64,000 nucleotides of DNA, taken from positions 36,503,588-36,567,587 of the forward strand of contig NC_056534.1 of NCBI RefSeq assembly GCF_910596095.1, given 5' to 3'. Numbering within the stretch: the stretch's first letter is position 1; the number at the start of each line of letters is the position of its first letter. A program made the translations under genes and the position numbers. The stretch comes from Thunnus maccoyii. Its lineage: Eukaryota > Chordata > Actinopteri > Scombriformes > Scombridae. Positions 37,800-50,965 of the stretch are shown here, in pieces. The notes beneath the pieces were generated by a model. The model saw only the letters and a list, made by a program, of their open reading frames with translations. It did no database searches and was not told the DNA's origin.

Positions 37800-39517
37800 G
37801 TCTTGTGAACCTATCCTTTAAGTGTCATCTTTTCATTCTTGTAACATAGTCGCCACATCTCATAACACTATTCCACCTCATAATGAGGTCTGAAATATGC
37901 TGTGGATTCAAGCAAAGCAAAAGCAAAATCATGGTAATATACACACCAAACACAGCAGAAATAGGCCAGAAGTCAAGCAGAAGTAGAACCAAAAAACACC
38001 AGCGGAACAACAGTTTACAGAAGCGGTTCCAAAGCTAATTGGTCATGACAGGAAAGCAGGAAAACATACTTTAGCTGTTGATGTTTTCAGGCTTTTTTCT
38101 AAGCTCTTCTTGTTTTCTTGTGAAATGTGGTCATAAATGGTAGACATAAGCAACTGGTGATGAGGCGTTACATAACTTAATTCAACCTTTACACTTTAGT
38201 TCAAATTATAAAAGAATGCTATATAAAAGAATAAAGAAAAGCAAAGATGTTAACCAAATATAAACTGCATCAAAACACAAGGGGAGCAACTTAAGGATGG
38301 TATCAAGTCACTACTAAAGCATTTTCAGTTAAGATTTATCACTTTATCAAGTTTCTGATATAAATAATGGTGAGCTGGAGCTCACTTTCTGAAGGAAGTT
38401 TCAGTTCAGTTTGTTTTTGTTTTGGGACCTGCATCTGCAGCTGGTGTGCAAGAACAAGTTCAAAAAGGAACTTTTTGTTTATGCAACCCCTATGAATAAA
38501 CAAGAACCAGAGATACTTTGATCACTCATACTTAGAGGGAAGTGGAGCCGATTTTTCGGTTATGAATATTTACCAAAATATTGCCTCCCTCTTGTATGGT
38601 AATGTGGTGGAACACTTTTCAACATAATACAGACCAGTACACCTTCATCACTCACTGCAACCTCAATAATAAACACAAAGTTGAACTATCACCTTTCTGA
38701 CACTATCAACAAAGACTGAAAACATATAAGCTTCCTAACAGTAGAATTTATAGCACAGCTGTTTTTTTTTGGATCGCGTTAGATTGCACAGATGTTCTTC
38801 ATAAAATGCTCAATGAGTGTTTCTTTTTACATTTGTAGTTTGTAATATCCTCCACCAGGGGGCGTTCTCAACTAATTCTACATATGAAACACAGCGCTTA
38901 AGAGGCACAAGAGATGATCTATGAGCTGCTAGGCAGGTGAACTGATGGTGAACTGAAGTGTACGTGTGCAGACAGGTGGTGACTGGAGAAGGTGGCGACA
39001 GTGTGAGGACCAGTGGTGGGATGGATGGGAGAGGTACAGCAGGGTCTTAAATGACAAAGCAAACTTTAGTGCATTGATAGTGCAAACGGGGTGATTTATT
39101 TGAAGCAGATGATGAGCCTTTTCTCACTGGAGACATATTGACATATCACAGAAGGAAAGTATGGTGCCCCTGAGGTGCCAAACACGACAACATTTTTCAA
39201 GAAAAACACAACAACAAAACAGAAAACACGACAACAGTTGCAATATATGATGTTGTTTTTAATTAATGTCTCGTTTTTGACACGTCACATGCATTTTCAC
39301 ATTTCATATTCATATTGTTCAGTGAGACATGCAATAGTCACAGCATGGTATTCATGGTGTCTAATGACCTCCACTAGAGGGCGTTCTCGCCCCAGTAGTT
39401 ATGCACATGAAGCACAATCATTTACAGTACAGAGATCTAAATTCATAGTTATCTCATATGTTATAACAATGCCATTATATCTCGTGAAATGATTTCTTTT
39501 TTTTAAAACCTCTGACA

Positions 39518-39523
<6 letters not shown>
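37800..39523. other. intergenic, no gene seen
   Basis: AT-rich sequence between the B7-like and CD7-like genes. Two similar short segments carry a 'CTCCACYAGRGGGCGTTCTC' word (about 38851 and 39368), suggesting a duplicated repeat. A (TG)n run of about 50 nt follows at 39524-39574. Confidence 0.4.
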
Positions 39524-39579
<56 letters not shown>

Positions 39580-39785
39580 TGGTTCGGCGTTCATGTTTAA
39601 TGGTTGTATTTGTTGAGCACCTTGAACTGCCGTTATGTATGAAAGATGCTACACGAATAAAACTGACTTGACTTCGACATCATAACACTGCAGGCTGCTA
39701 CAAGCTAAAGATCTCAGGACTACAACTACTACTACTTTACTTTTGTCTCACAGGTCGAACATCATCATCATCCCACATCAAACTG

Positions 39786-39808
39786 CACAGGAAGCACTGC
39801 TTGTTTTG

Positions 39809-39867
<59 letters not shown>

Positions 39868-39868
39868 T
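39786..39868 (+). promoter_or_regulatory. ETS-like site and (CT)n(GT)n tract upstream of the CD7-like gene
   Basis: CACAGGAAG (39786-39794) fits an ETS-factor site. (CT)n at 39812-39850 and (GT)n at 39851-39868 end only 23 bases before the start codon. The T-rich TTTTAAG after them could be a splice acceptor for an upstream leader exon. The motifs are seen; their role is inferred. Confidence 0.3.
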
Positions 39869-39891
39869 TTTAAGTGAAAAACAAAAGCAGT

Positions 39892-42800
39892 ATGCAGTCA
39901 GTGCTGCTGAAGTGGAAGATAATGCTTCTTTGTTGGTCCATGTTGTTGCTCTGTCTCTCCACCAATGCGGGTATGTCCATTTACTTCTCCTAATACATGT
40001 TGAGAACATATTGTTGCAGCCATATCTGTCCGCAACAATGTTCACTGCTGAGAGATTTACTTTTGAATGGTGCCAAATGAGTAAAGTTCTTCTAAGTTTC
40101 ATCCTTTGATGTGCGTACAGACTCTGGTTATCTGGAATTAATTTGTAGTGAGTCACAATTACACTCCTGCTGCTTCCAGAAATAATGTTATCCGGTCAGT
40201 CTTGAGATAATACAGATGTCTGTGTCCTGTGGCATGTTTTCAGACCCTCTAATCAGACAGCTTATCTCTTCTACAACAGAGAACATTGCAAATTGCAGAG
40301 AGTCCAGTGAGAGCATCACCTTGAAGTGTTCCTCTGCAGGATGTCTCAACAACATCAAAGAGTTTGTTGGGATGTATCTGTATCGAAATGTTGAGAACAG
40401 GGAGAATGTGATTTACTATCATCCTAATCCAAACTCCGTGGACAAGATCACCCCGGGTATAAGATACAAAGACAGGATTCAGACAAACGGATCTCTGGAG
40501 AGCCACACCATCACCATCAGCAACCTGACCACCAATGACTCTGGTGTCTACAGCTGTGTGTACATTAAGTTTCCCGCAGGTGAAGCCCGATGCAACGTCT
40601 ACACTGTTGCTGTAAAAGGTCTGTTTTTCCTTTTTCTTTAAAACAAACAAACAAACAAACAAACAAAAAAAACAATGCATGGTCTTCTCTTAATGGTAGT
40701 AACTCACATAAGTATAAATACATAGAATAAATACTTTTTCAGTGTTTTAATTCTACACTGTACTTCTAGTACATTTAATAGGGAAATATTGTAAATTGCA
40801 TAGATTTGGTGATCTTATAAAATATGACGCATTTTTAAAGATACACAATAGTATATAAAATAGCTAAAAATGGATCCACTTCAACCAGATACTAAAATAC
40901 TGTGATAATGCATCGTGATCAAATGATACTTGGACCATCACTAAAGTAGTATCACTTTTACTAATTAATTACTAATTTTGTTTTGTCGGCATTGGCTTTA
41001 CTTCTTCAATGTTTGGGGTCCAACACAAGCCACTGCAGTGTAAATTTCCATTTCATTTTCTTGTTTTGTGTGGACTTGATAAAGTCATACTTACTATATG
41101 TTTGGGGTCAGTTGAGGTCTAACTCGCCTCTTATGAACAAACTCCAAAAGGTTTAGAAATCCTAAAAGACATATGTGTGGATATGAGAGGGGGAGTGCTG
41201 TGTATAAAGCCCTGTTAACACCAATCACAGATGTAGAGTGTATGAAAATCTCCTGTATTTAGCATGTTTTACATCCAGAGACCCCAAAATAAAAAGAAAT
41301 AATGCATCATTTTCTGTGGCAGAAATGACATCGTTTCAGAGTCATGTTTAAAAGTATGATGTATTGATAAAAGGTGATAAAACAATTGTAAGGTTTAGGT
41401 TTTTGAGCTGTTAAAAAAGACTCAGGGTCTCAAGGACCCCAAACATAACATTAGTCAAGTTGCTGCATTTTGCTGATAATACTGTGAATGCAGTATTTTT
41501 AAATTGTCTTAATACTACTTTTATGTACTACTAAAGGATCTGAATACTTCATTCACTCCTGTTTTAGATGATCATCTCTTTCAGGCCTATTGGGAACTCA
41601 TTTTGCTTACATATTGCATATATTATTATATTATTTTTGGTATAACCTTTTTTGCCTTTTCTTCAGTTCAGACAGTGGCAGAAGTTACACCGTGTCACAC
41701 TCCTGATAAAGTCACTCCTGATGAAGTTGCCGACATGCACCATGAGAACGCGGAATGTCCACTCCTGGTGTCAATCGTCGCTACGTGTGCCATCAGCATG
41801 CTGGTAATGATGATCTCCAACCTGCTGATCGTCCCGAGGGTGAGTTCAGACCTCTCCTACCCCTCCAGTGTCTGCAGAAGTTATTTACTGTTCATGTACA
41901 CATTTATCAGACTATCACACTTCATCCCACCCAAACCACATAACTTCTGTAAACAGATGGTCTATACCCTTGAGACCTGTCTGGTGATTACATCTAAAGC
42001 CACTGAATGCTCTGTCTGCATCTGTGCGGATGTGGATGCACCTTCTTCGAACTTACCTCTGTTCACATGTTTTTCTAATTTTGTCTCAAGACAAATAACC
42101 TTTCCTTTAGTTAGAAATATTAAGATCATCAATCATAAGGAATATTTTTTGTATTCTATAGTAGCACATGTGTCAGTGTCAAAACATGCTCTGCAGATCC
42201 TTGTAGCTTAAAAGTCTTAAAATTATTATACAAAAATCAAGACCTTAAAGTAAAACATTTTAAGTTCACAATCCTTTCAAGTCTGTCTTAAAACAACAGT
42301 CAGGTGCACATATGAACATTGAAACAGATTTTTTTCTTGCTGTAATCATTCCTCCTGTCCATACCGACCGTTAGAAGATTCCCTCCAAATGTACTTACAA
42401 TGTAAGTGATGGAGGACAAAATCCACAGTCATCATTATGAGCAAAAATGTATTTTAAAGGTTATGTGAAGAAAATGTGAGGTTTCATCTGTCTGAGTTAG
42501 TCAAATAAAGTGGATCTGCTTATATTGGAATGCTAGAATACATTATCTTACCTGGTTTACATACCTGCAGAGAGAACTCAGAAGTAATCCAGTACTTATG
42601 ATGCCTCTGCAGAAAGATCACGATCCTGACTGCATAAATAGTGTAGACTGAATGTTTTTACTAGAAGAAAACTGGAGACTCTGAGTCATTTCCTTATAAC
42701 TGATTATAATCTGCATAGGCTCACTCATTAAAAATCGTCTTGTAATTGTTTCTACTGTGAACTGAAACCATCCTTCCTATGTCAAAAAAAAGTCCCCTTT

Positions 42801-43026
42801 GATTTTTGTTTTGTTAAGTATTCATTTTCTGACACACACACACACACATATAATCTCTACAGTGATATTTCATTACCAACAGGTGAAACGTTGGATTTGC
42901 AGCAGAATGACAACACGCGCTCCGCAGGCCCCCAATGAATATGTGTATGAAATTATGACCAAGAACGGAGTCCGCCCTCCAGCAGCTCCGGAGGACTCGG
43001 TGTCGAGTCCGTATAATTTTGCTTAG
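39892..43026 (+). CDS. cd7al: CD7-like T/NK-cell surface receptor
   Basis: Single-Ig type I membrane protein, probably a leukocyte co-signalling receptor. Coding exons: 39892-39970, 40244-40618, 41667-41839, 42883-43026, giving 256 aa. Residues 1 to about 26 are a signal peptide. An Ig V domain covers about 27-151 with Cys55 and Cys131 (NDSGVYSC). The usual core Trp is replaced in VGMYLYR, as in human CD7 (RGIYLRQ). The stretch NVIYYHP...RYKDRI also parallels CD7 DIIYYED...RFRGRI. Extra cysteines occur at 44, 60 and 143. The stalk is Pro/Thr-containing, and the TM spans about 184-207. The tail holds NEYVYEIM with YEIM at 231-234, a YxxM PI3-kinase p85 site like human CD7 YEDM. Human CD7 is on the same chromosome arm (17q25) as the GGA3-JPT1 block. 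The symbol follows the zebrafish CD7-antigen-like gene and is less certain than the family. Another V-type receptor remains possible. Confidence 0.78.
42293..42430 (-). repeat. dispersed repeat family A, copy 4 (inverted)
   Basis: Close to 36868-37005: both contain AACARTAGTCAGGTGC-like starts, ATCATTCCTCCTGTCC and GGACAAAATCCAC. It lies in intron 3 of the CD7-like gene. Confidence 0.75.
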
Positions 43027-43420
43027 AAAAGCAGATCTGACGTTATCTGCTTGGTGATCATATTCTTCTTTTTTTTTTTTTGAGTGTTTTCTGCTTGAAT
43101 CAAATTTACAAATAATTTCAATCAACAATGTACATCAAAAAATGTACAAAAAAACTGAAGTCAAAAAAGTGTTTAATTGTTGCTTAAGTATGATTTACTT
43201 CATCATTACTGTAATATTTGAACTTATTTGTTTGTGATGCTCCTGTTCTGACTGCGTCATTCCTTTGTGCTTTCACAAAGTTTTTTCTGGTCTCAACTCA
43301 TAACAAAAGTATCAAAAGTATCATTCTGATACTGAGAGGACTTAAGGTGTTACTGGAAGTTATTTGCATGGCTCTTAAACAATTAATACTGTATAATAAC
43401 CACAATAAAGTGATTATTAT
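43027..43420 (+). other. 3' untranslated region of the CD7-like gene
   Basis: Non-coding sequence after the stop codon. An AATAAA at 43404-43409 is the nearest good poly(A) signal; a later one occurs near 44025. Confidence 0.5.
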
Positions 43421-44939
43421 ACAGAGTGATCAGGCTATTTATAATAACACATAGTAATATTTGAAGGGAAATACTCTGCTCTGATGGTTAATCAAAGCTA
43501 CATTTCAGTGATTCTGCAGAAACAAATCACAACTGAGCTCTAAAAACTACATGATGAACAGGTGAGATATGTAAAAGGAAGTGTGATTAAAAAGAAACCA
43601 GAGCAGGAGGTTAAAATCAGGACAATTATCAGATTAGATTAAATTATTGATTTGTTTAAATTTGATGACAACCCATGTGGGGTTAATAATTTTCATAAAT
43701 GTAGAGTTCTCACATGATAGTAAATAAAAATCTGATATAATATGTATCATTCTAAGAGAGGTAATTACAAATAATAATATTTTTTTATCTATTGCGTACA
43801 CTTTTGTTGTTGATGTATACTTTTGTTCTTCTTCTCTGCTGAACAAAGCTGCTGACTTTGATGCATTTATGATGCAACGTTTGTGCTGTTGAATCAAACT
43901 TCACAGTGAAATTTGTAAATGTTGCCAGACGTTTGTCTGAAAAGAAACAGTTTTATCTCCATCTGTGGTATCGTGGCATGTATGTGGCTTTATTGTACAA
44001 ACGAATATATATGAATATATATTCAATAAAAGCAACACAGATGAACGGACGTATCTGTTTTGTTTTGTATTTTGTTACTCACTTTAACCTCCACAGCAAC
44101 ACTACAGTTGTGTTTCTTCATTCTTTGTTTTGTTATTTAAAATAAATTTTATTCTTGCTTTGGCACGAGACAGTTTGTGAGTAGAGGGCAGGAAGTGCAC
44201 ACTGAACGAAACCACGAGCATAGAAATGAGGTCTGACAGTTAATACTAAAAACAACAGTTCAGTGGTTTAAATGTGGTTTTGAGTTCCAAAATGTTTTAT
44301 TTTGAATAATTGCACAGAATAAACTGTTAATATTTGATCTTAATAAATAGAGAGCACATGCTCTGGTCATTCACGCAACATGTGTGTCCACATTCTGGTA
44401 TTCACACCTTCATAGTTAACCAATGATCCAAATAGTCTGGTGGTATTTGTATGTGACTGTGAGTGTGGGTTTTAAGAGGAAAGCTTACTGCAAGTCACAG
44501 CTGAATGCAACCTTATTCGTCTGAACTTACTTTACCACGGTTGGAAACCACAAAGTTTTCAGTCTTCCTGTCTGGTAATTTCTCAAGCAGCTTTATATGT
44601 CAAACACTCTGAACTGACTAGATTGTACCACCACATGAGTCTCTAAATGTACCTGTCATGCACCTGTCAGACTGTTGGCTTCACTTTTCAGTCTTGTTCT
44701 TGTTTGCCTGCTCATTTGTGTCCTCAAAGCCATCTGCTGTCTGGAAAACTACCATTCTGCATTAGTCTTCACTGGTGGTTTTTATGTGATGATTAATACT
44801 ACACCATCATTGCACTGATTTTGCACTAGTTGGATTCGTCAAAAATAAAAATACACTAAAGTTAGCTTATTTCCACTGACATGTTCCAACTGCTCTTTAT
44901 AATATAAAACAAATTAGTGAGAAACTATTAGTACAAGAA
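43421..44939. other. intergenic, nothing recognised
   Basis: AT-rich DNA with no supported exon, RNA gene or repeat that I can name. Open frames at 43634-43897 and 43906-44145 show no family resemblance. Confidence 0.4.
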
Positions 44940-45178
44940 GAGCTGCAACAATTAGATCAGAAAATTAATCTCCAACTGTTTTGGTAACTGATTTATTGTT
45001 TTCATTTTTAAAGAAGAAACTTCTTCTAGCTTCTTAAAAACAAATATTTTCTTGTTTCTTTAGTCGTCTATCATAGTAAAAAACAACTTTTTTGGGGGGT
45101 TGTGGATTGTTAGTTGGGACAAAATAAAACTGACATTTTTAAGACTAATCAAATAATTGAGAAAATAAAAATAATCAT
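44940..45178. repeat. fish dispersed repeat, 'gagctgcaacaatta' type
   Basis: It begins AGAGCTGCAACAATTAGA and includes GAAAATTAATCTCCAACTG, CTTTAGTCGTCTATCATAG and GTTAGTTGGGACAAAATAA. It ends in AATCAAATAATTGAGAAAA. This matches a family abundant in percomorph genomes, distinct from the GGA3 intron 4 element but with similar ends. Confidence 0.65.
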
Positions 45179-46059
45179 ATGGACACAATGAGGATTACTC
45201 TCTGATGTGGTCATTTTTAGATTTGTTGGAAGTGTTATTTCATTGTAGTGTAGCAGAATAAAGAAATGTAGTTTTACCCATTAATTCCTAAAATGAAATA
45301 GTATAAAATGTGTTGAACTGCCTCTTGTGGCAAAGCTTTAAGTGTCTTTAATTAGTAAAATAAACAACAAAAAAAATATGCAAACAATCCCTTAATATCA
45401 ATGACCTTCTTTTGTGCTGCTATAAATTGAAAAGTTCTAAAATGGTCAAATGTAACATGGACATGATGGAGTTTCAAAACTTCTGTAACTTATATTTAAA
45501 GAACTAAGATACTCCTTCATACCAGCAGGAGGTGAGTCTGGTCTGCAGATCCAGCAACAAATATCAACTAAACTATCTAACAATCTCAAAATGTAACATC
45601 CATATACACACGACTCATGATGTATCATTATGAACTTATCTGTTGTTCACGCCTGTGACCAGCAGAGAGCAGCACCGGCCAGTCATTTCACTGCAACGAG
45701 CCTCAACGTGTCAGCTGAAGGACAGCAAACAGCTTCCAGAGGAAAAAGCAGCCAACACATGACATAAGTTCAGGTGTCTTTGAGAAGAAAGCACTTCATT
45801 CATGTGCTATGTATGGGCCAATAGAGCTTTCACATCTACAGTACAAGGTAAACGTGTTACGGATCCTCTGATAGTCTGCATTCAAGTGCAGGTGCGCACA
45901 TTCATAATCAGCACCAGAGTAAAGTTTGACTAAGCTGTGTAGTAGCAATGAAGTAGGTTGTTTTACTGAAAGTCCGTGTTTGAATGAGTGAGAGGGATCA
46001 TTCTTTTCCCTCTGGTAGGAGTCCAAGACTGGATATACAGTATGGTCTCCAATGGAGAT

Positions 46060-46405
46060 CCGTGCGTAAAAGGCGCGTAACGGGGATCCCTACCCGCCCC
46101 CTTCATGCGCTTACATTCCCTTTACTACGGTCGTGTGATTACGAGACTCAGCATCCCACTGAAAGTCCACATCATCGACATCAGCGGATCACACGGCACA
46201 TCTACATCTGCGCTGCCTGGAGACACACAGTGTCATCACGCACTGAGAGCGAGCTGCACAAGAACAAGTGCAAGGAAACTGAGACTAAGTCGACTTCAGC
46301 GAGTCCATCGAGTTTCCATCTGAGGAGCGAAGCGCAGCTTTTCCTGACGGCTGAGTGAAGTGGACCAACAGCAAACTCAGAGCATGAAGAAGACTCCCAA
46401 TTCAG
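46060..46405 (+). CDS. candidate promoter, leader and first coding exon (MKKTPNS) of a gene leaving the window
   Basis: A CpG-richer island (46060-46340) precedes ATGAAGAAGACTCCC at 46384. The frame encodes MKKTPNS plus one base and meets a GTACAG donor at 46406 (phase 1). The region stands out from AT-rich flanks. The N-terminus recalls Rab26 (MSRKKTPKS), and Rab37 lies on the human 17q25 arm, so a Rab26/Rab37-type GTPase is possible. Seven residues are far too few to prove it, and no downstream exon with a GTPase motif is in the window. Confidence 0.4.
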
Positions 46406-46987
46406 GTACAGAGTACACTTCATAAACTTGTTTAGTCAGATATCACATGATCTAAACTCTGCAGCATGAATTATGTTGCCTCTATAAAATTGTGACCTAC
46501 TTTTGGCGCAGGCTTGATAAGATCAGTGGAATATTTTTTTTTATGTTTTTGCAGAATACCTGCATAGGCTGTATATGAATATACATAAATATAGTATTCA
46601 TGAATTCAGTGTCAAATTTTAATACATTTCTGTAGCTTTTTCTGCTCAAGTTATGTCACAAAATATATCTTCTATTATCCAAGTATTTCTGTGGAAAAAC
46701 AACAGCACTGCTCCACCGTTATCTTTAAAAAGTTGATTTATTATTTATTATTTGTCTCTTTATCTCTTTCCAACTTGTCAAACTCTTTCGTTCAGTCTTT
46801 TGCTTCTTCTGTTTCGGGCCAGTTTGTCTTTCAGCTGAGTGTACAGCACCCAGGGGAGCACCTCGGGGTCCCCTGGCTATTAAAGTCTGATGTGCATCAT
46901 CATCTGTCCTTCCTCAGCCTGACCTTCTGTATGGATGCACTGGCCCCTTCAGGCTGTGCTCTCTTTGTAGACTCATATTGCTCTGGA

Positions 46988-47049
<62 letters not shown>

Positions 47050-50000
47050 GCTCCAACAAAACATTTTAGATGTTTTCTTGCTTCTTTGGTTAGTGTACGT
47101 GCTTTTGTGTGCAAGCTTGCGTCATGTGCACTTGCACTGCATTGTGCACGCTTGTGTGTGCGTGTGTGTTATACAACTTGTCTCTGGCTTTGCTCAGGCC
47201 CCATCTGCGTGTTCCCCCTCTCCCATCATTTAGAAACACCGGATGGGCTCTAGGGAGAAAAATAAAACGCTCTAGATTAAATGGACATAAAAATGTGGCA
47301 CAAGCTGATACCGCTGAGGCTTCTGGTGAACATATTTAACACCAGGCACGAAGACAAACTTGTCATGTTCATTCATGCAGCTATTAATTGCCCATGTCAT
47401 GACGTTTTGGTGGGTTTGAGCTGTCATTACATATTTTTTACATCTTTCTCACAGAATGATTTTCCTCATTAATATGTGGGAAAACCTAGATTATGAAAGT
47501 ATTGACCATAGCAACTATCACAAACACAGCAGCAGTCTGGAGCCTGAAGGAATCAGCGCTTGACCTTTCAGGGAACAGAAATGTGGGAAAGGTCGTGCTT
47601 AGAGGTGAGGGACTGGTCTGTTTAAGGAGACTTATCACTAACTGTCAGCTTCTACATCTGGAGATCCTCACCGCTACACCTGCACTGATGCAGCACAGCT
47701 CTATACAAAAACACCCTCAAACTGTCTATGTTGCCTTTGAGCCAGTGGTGGATTGGTTGCTTAGTAGGTGGTCAGACTCCTGAGGAGGCTGGCTGTCACT
47801 TTATGTGTGTAGTATGTAGTATAACAGTTTCCACACAAGACAGCCAAGTTTTCTGTCACTATTTACTGAATAATGAGTATTTGAACTCTTAGGCTCTTTA
47901 TGCACTTTGACCGTTAGGTTGGCTGGTAGGCTCATCTCTCTCCAGGCAAAGACAAACCATGAGACTGGGCAGCCGTCCTCTCCCCTCCTCAGCTTAAAGC
48001 TTGTGAAGGTTCTAGCGTTTTTTTTTTTTTTTTTTTCCATTCTGCATTTTGACCTTAAGGTGTCAAATTATCTGTCAGGCTGGAGCATTTCATGGCTGAA
48101 CTGAGAAAGAACCCAATTAGCAGTACCAAAACATTTTTCCTAATGAAGATGCCCATAATAGGGAGTTTTTTTTTTTAAAATCTCTTCCTCTTATATCTGT
48201 CAACTTAGTTTGAAAAACCATGTCATAGCAAATCCCTGTCGGCTTATGTTGTTGTAAATAAGTTTCAAGTCCTGCTGCTGCCTCTACTTTTCTTTACAGA
48301 TATAAAAGCAGGACAATACCTCAGTAAAAATGTCCCAAAACTACCTGCAAAAACATCTTCAAAGCTGTTTTTTTTAAGAAATGCCCCATGTTTTTTTTTA
48401 GATCCTTTTTGGGAAGAGTGTATTAGTTATGTGCCGTCTTCACTCATTCATACTTAATTTTACTCTCCAAATGGGAGCATTGTGTCGTCTCTTAGATCAC
48501 CAACAAAAATATGCTGTCTCCCATCAAGGAAAGTACAGTGAGACCTGGAGCTTGTTGGGGTTTAATGAGCTGGATGTACCCACGTAACGTGACCCTGAAT
48601 AAACAGTGAGACCCAGTGGAGTAGATGCACTCTGTTTTTTCCTCCCTGCTTTTTTTTCTTTTCGCTCCATCTTCCTACGCATGACAGATCCCAGTCAGCT
48701 GTGCCGTATATTCTCTTGGTTGGGTCATTTTTGAAAAAAAGACCTGTCCTTAGCTTGAATAGACTCCTTTGTGGTGAACATTTGCTGGGGGCTGCTTATG
48801 TGGATGTGTTGCCAGTGAAAATTACTTTTATATTTTCTTATGAGTTTTTTTTTTTTAAATCAACAAACATCCATAAACTAAACTCATATCTCTGTGTGAA
48901 TATTACTACAGTTATATATTTTTGGGTTGCTGTTTTAGTATTACAGACTGTAATACTGACGACCGCAGCGCTGGATGTTTCTGGAGACTTTTTCATTTCT
49001 ACCAACGTTACAAGAAATTCACTAATTATTACAGTGACTCAAAATCTCAAAGCTGTGCAGCGCACTACAGGGGGTGATGGACAGGATTTAGTCTGCTGGA
49101 TTAGATGATGTGCAGACTTTGGCCCCCACACACCAGAAAGGCAGCAAATCCCCTCACATTAGAGAAGCTATGACTGGTGAATGTATGGCATTTCTGCTCA
49201 CTTAAAACTATAAATAATATATTATCAGTTCTTAAAATGTTGGTTGATTAGTCTTCTGTCCGTTGACTAATTAATTTAACAATTATTTTCATCACGCATG
49301 TAGAATTACAATACTTATCTATGGCCTCTGAGTCCCATCAGTGTATGACAACTCAAGACTGAGATCCAAACAGATCAGCACAGTTTGAAATGAAGCCCAG
49401 ATGATTTGGGGTGACCGGCCGCAGTACCGCTGGGTCTAAATGCTGTATTGAAAATGTCACGACACTTTAAACTGCAGCATCCATCATGTCATCCATCCTC
49501 CCACTAAACCACTCCAGCAGGTCCCGTAGAGAACCAGCAGATGAGGGGAGTCAATGCAGCTCTTTATTTCTCTTTAACAATGGCTCTTCAGTGACAGCTG
49601 AGCTAGATTCCCTTCAGTCTGAGTCATGTATTGGCCTGTACTGCCACCACATTCACTATTACTCCCTGTGATAACAAAGCTGTCTTTGGAGACTTCGATA
49701 TTCATCAGTGAGCGTCTATTTCATTCACTACCTAAGAGTCAAGCTGCCAAGCTCTCCGCTTCATATAATCCTTATCACATTAAAACCCTTGCTTGAAAGC
49801 CTCTATGAGTATTAGACTACCTTTATCAGTCTTCTTTCGTAGGTGCCAAGTACAAAAGCTCACCATCTTAGCCCCTGAGGGCTGCCTTAGATACCAGTTA
49901 TTCAACAAAAGTTTCTCTCATTGAAACTTTTTTGCCCTTAGATAAACTTCCCCCCGGCTATTAGCCTAATCCTTTCCCTCCCACTACAGGAAGTGCTTTT

Positions 50001-50220
50001 TTTTTTTTTCTGGCTCCGTCTCGTGGTTTTATCTCTATCTTTCTTCACAGCTGTAATTCCTATCTGATAAAAAAATGAGCTCTGAAATGCTGACCCATGC
50101 TTTAACAACGCATAAGAAGGAGCCCTCTCTCTCTCTCTCTGTGATGAATAGTCCCATATACCCTCACATCTGAGTGCACATGTACACACAGATGCAAGTA
50201 TGACATCATCCGCCACTGTG
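46406..50220 (+). other. intron-like DNA with microsatellites
   Basis: It contains a (TG)n run at 46988-47046 and several poly-T runs. No exon is supported. The open frame 48701-49108 has no recognisable family and low-complexity patches. Confidence 0.4.
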
Positions 50221-50232
50221 TCAGTGTTTGGC

Positions 50233-50567
50233 TATAAATAGAGATGGTCGTCGATGACGTTTCAGCTTAACAAAGCAGCCCCCCCCCCCCCGCGCCGTGA
50301 ATAACATAAGGATGGAAATGGGCCATGTCACTGCTGCTTATCGTGATGAGCAGCCAGCCAGTCGTGAATGATTTTACTGCATGTTCATTAAAGAAACACC
50401 TGATCTTACAAGCAGATGCTATTAGTAAAGCACCGGCAGATCATAATAAGAGCATCACTGTTAGTTTGCATTTGTGTTATTGCGCTTCTGAAGAACTACA
50501 AGAAATAACATCACCGTTCAATTCAAAAGAGGTTTTCTTGTCTGTGTGTCCATATATGAAAATGTAA
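50233..50567 (+). other. TATA box, CRE-like site and 80-codon open frame of unknown status
   Basis: TATAAATA (50233-50240) and TGACGTTT (50255-50262) precede a C13 run (50279-50291). An 80-codon open frame starts at 50325 (MSLLLIVMSSQPVVNDF...). No signal or domain is convincing. It may be a cryptic promoter in an intron or chance. Confidence 0.2.
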
Positions 50568-50851
50568 AGGGTTTAAAACAAAGAAGTGTAGGTGACTTTT
50601 TGCTGATGATGTGCTCTTTTTTATTCCGATAATACCATTGAAACCCTCAGACTTTAACAGATATTTCAATTCTTGAGATTCATTTACTGTCATTTATTCA
50701 GCAATTTCATTACAATCTTTTCAATCTTTTCACAAGCTTTTAATTTTTTTCTTCATTTTTATTTCCAGTACCTGAAAAAGTTTGGACAAACTTTTGACTG
50801 GTACTGTAAATGCATGTAAACTCACTAAACTGCAGAACAACAAACACCACT

Positions 50852-50965
50852 AAAAGAGCCTGATTGATTGATGGTCCAAGCCGACATTATTGGCTGATAT
50901 CAGCCTATCACAAATATATCGTATCAGCATTTATGTGGGCAATAAATAACAAGAGAGTACAGAAA
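50852..50965. repeat. 'tatcggccgatat'-type dispersed repeat, partial
   Basis: Contains ATTGGCTGATATCAGCCTAT and CACAAATATATCGTATCAGC, the same text type as 57650-58065. This is a truncated copy. Confidence 0.5.

Noticed and set aside
41603-42211. 202-codon open frame
   Set aside because: Only 41667-41839 is exon (CD7-like TM region); the rest is read-through into flanking introns.
48701-49108. 135-codon open frame
   Set aside because: No recognisable domain, poly-Phe patch from a T run, no splice or promoter context.
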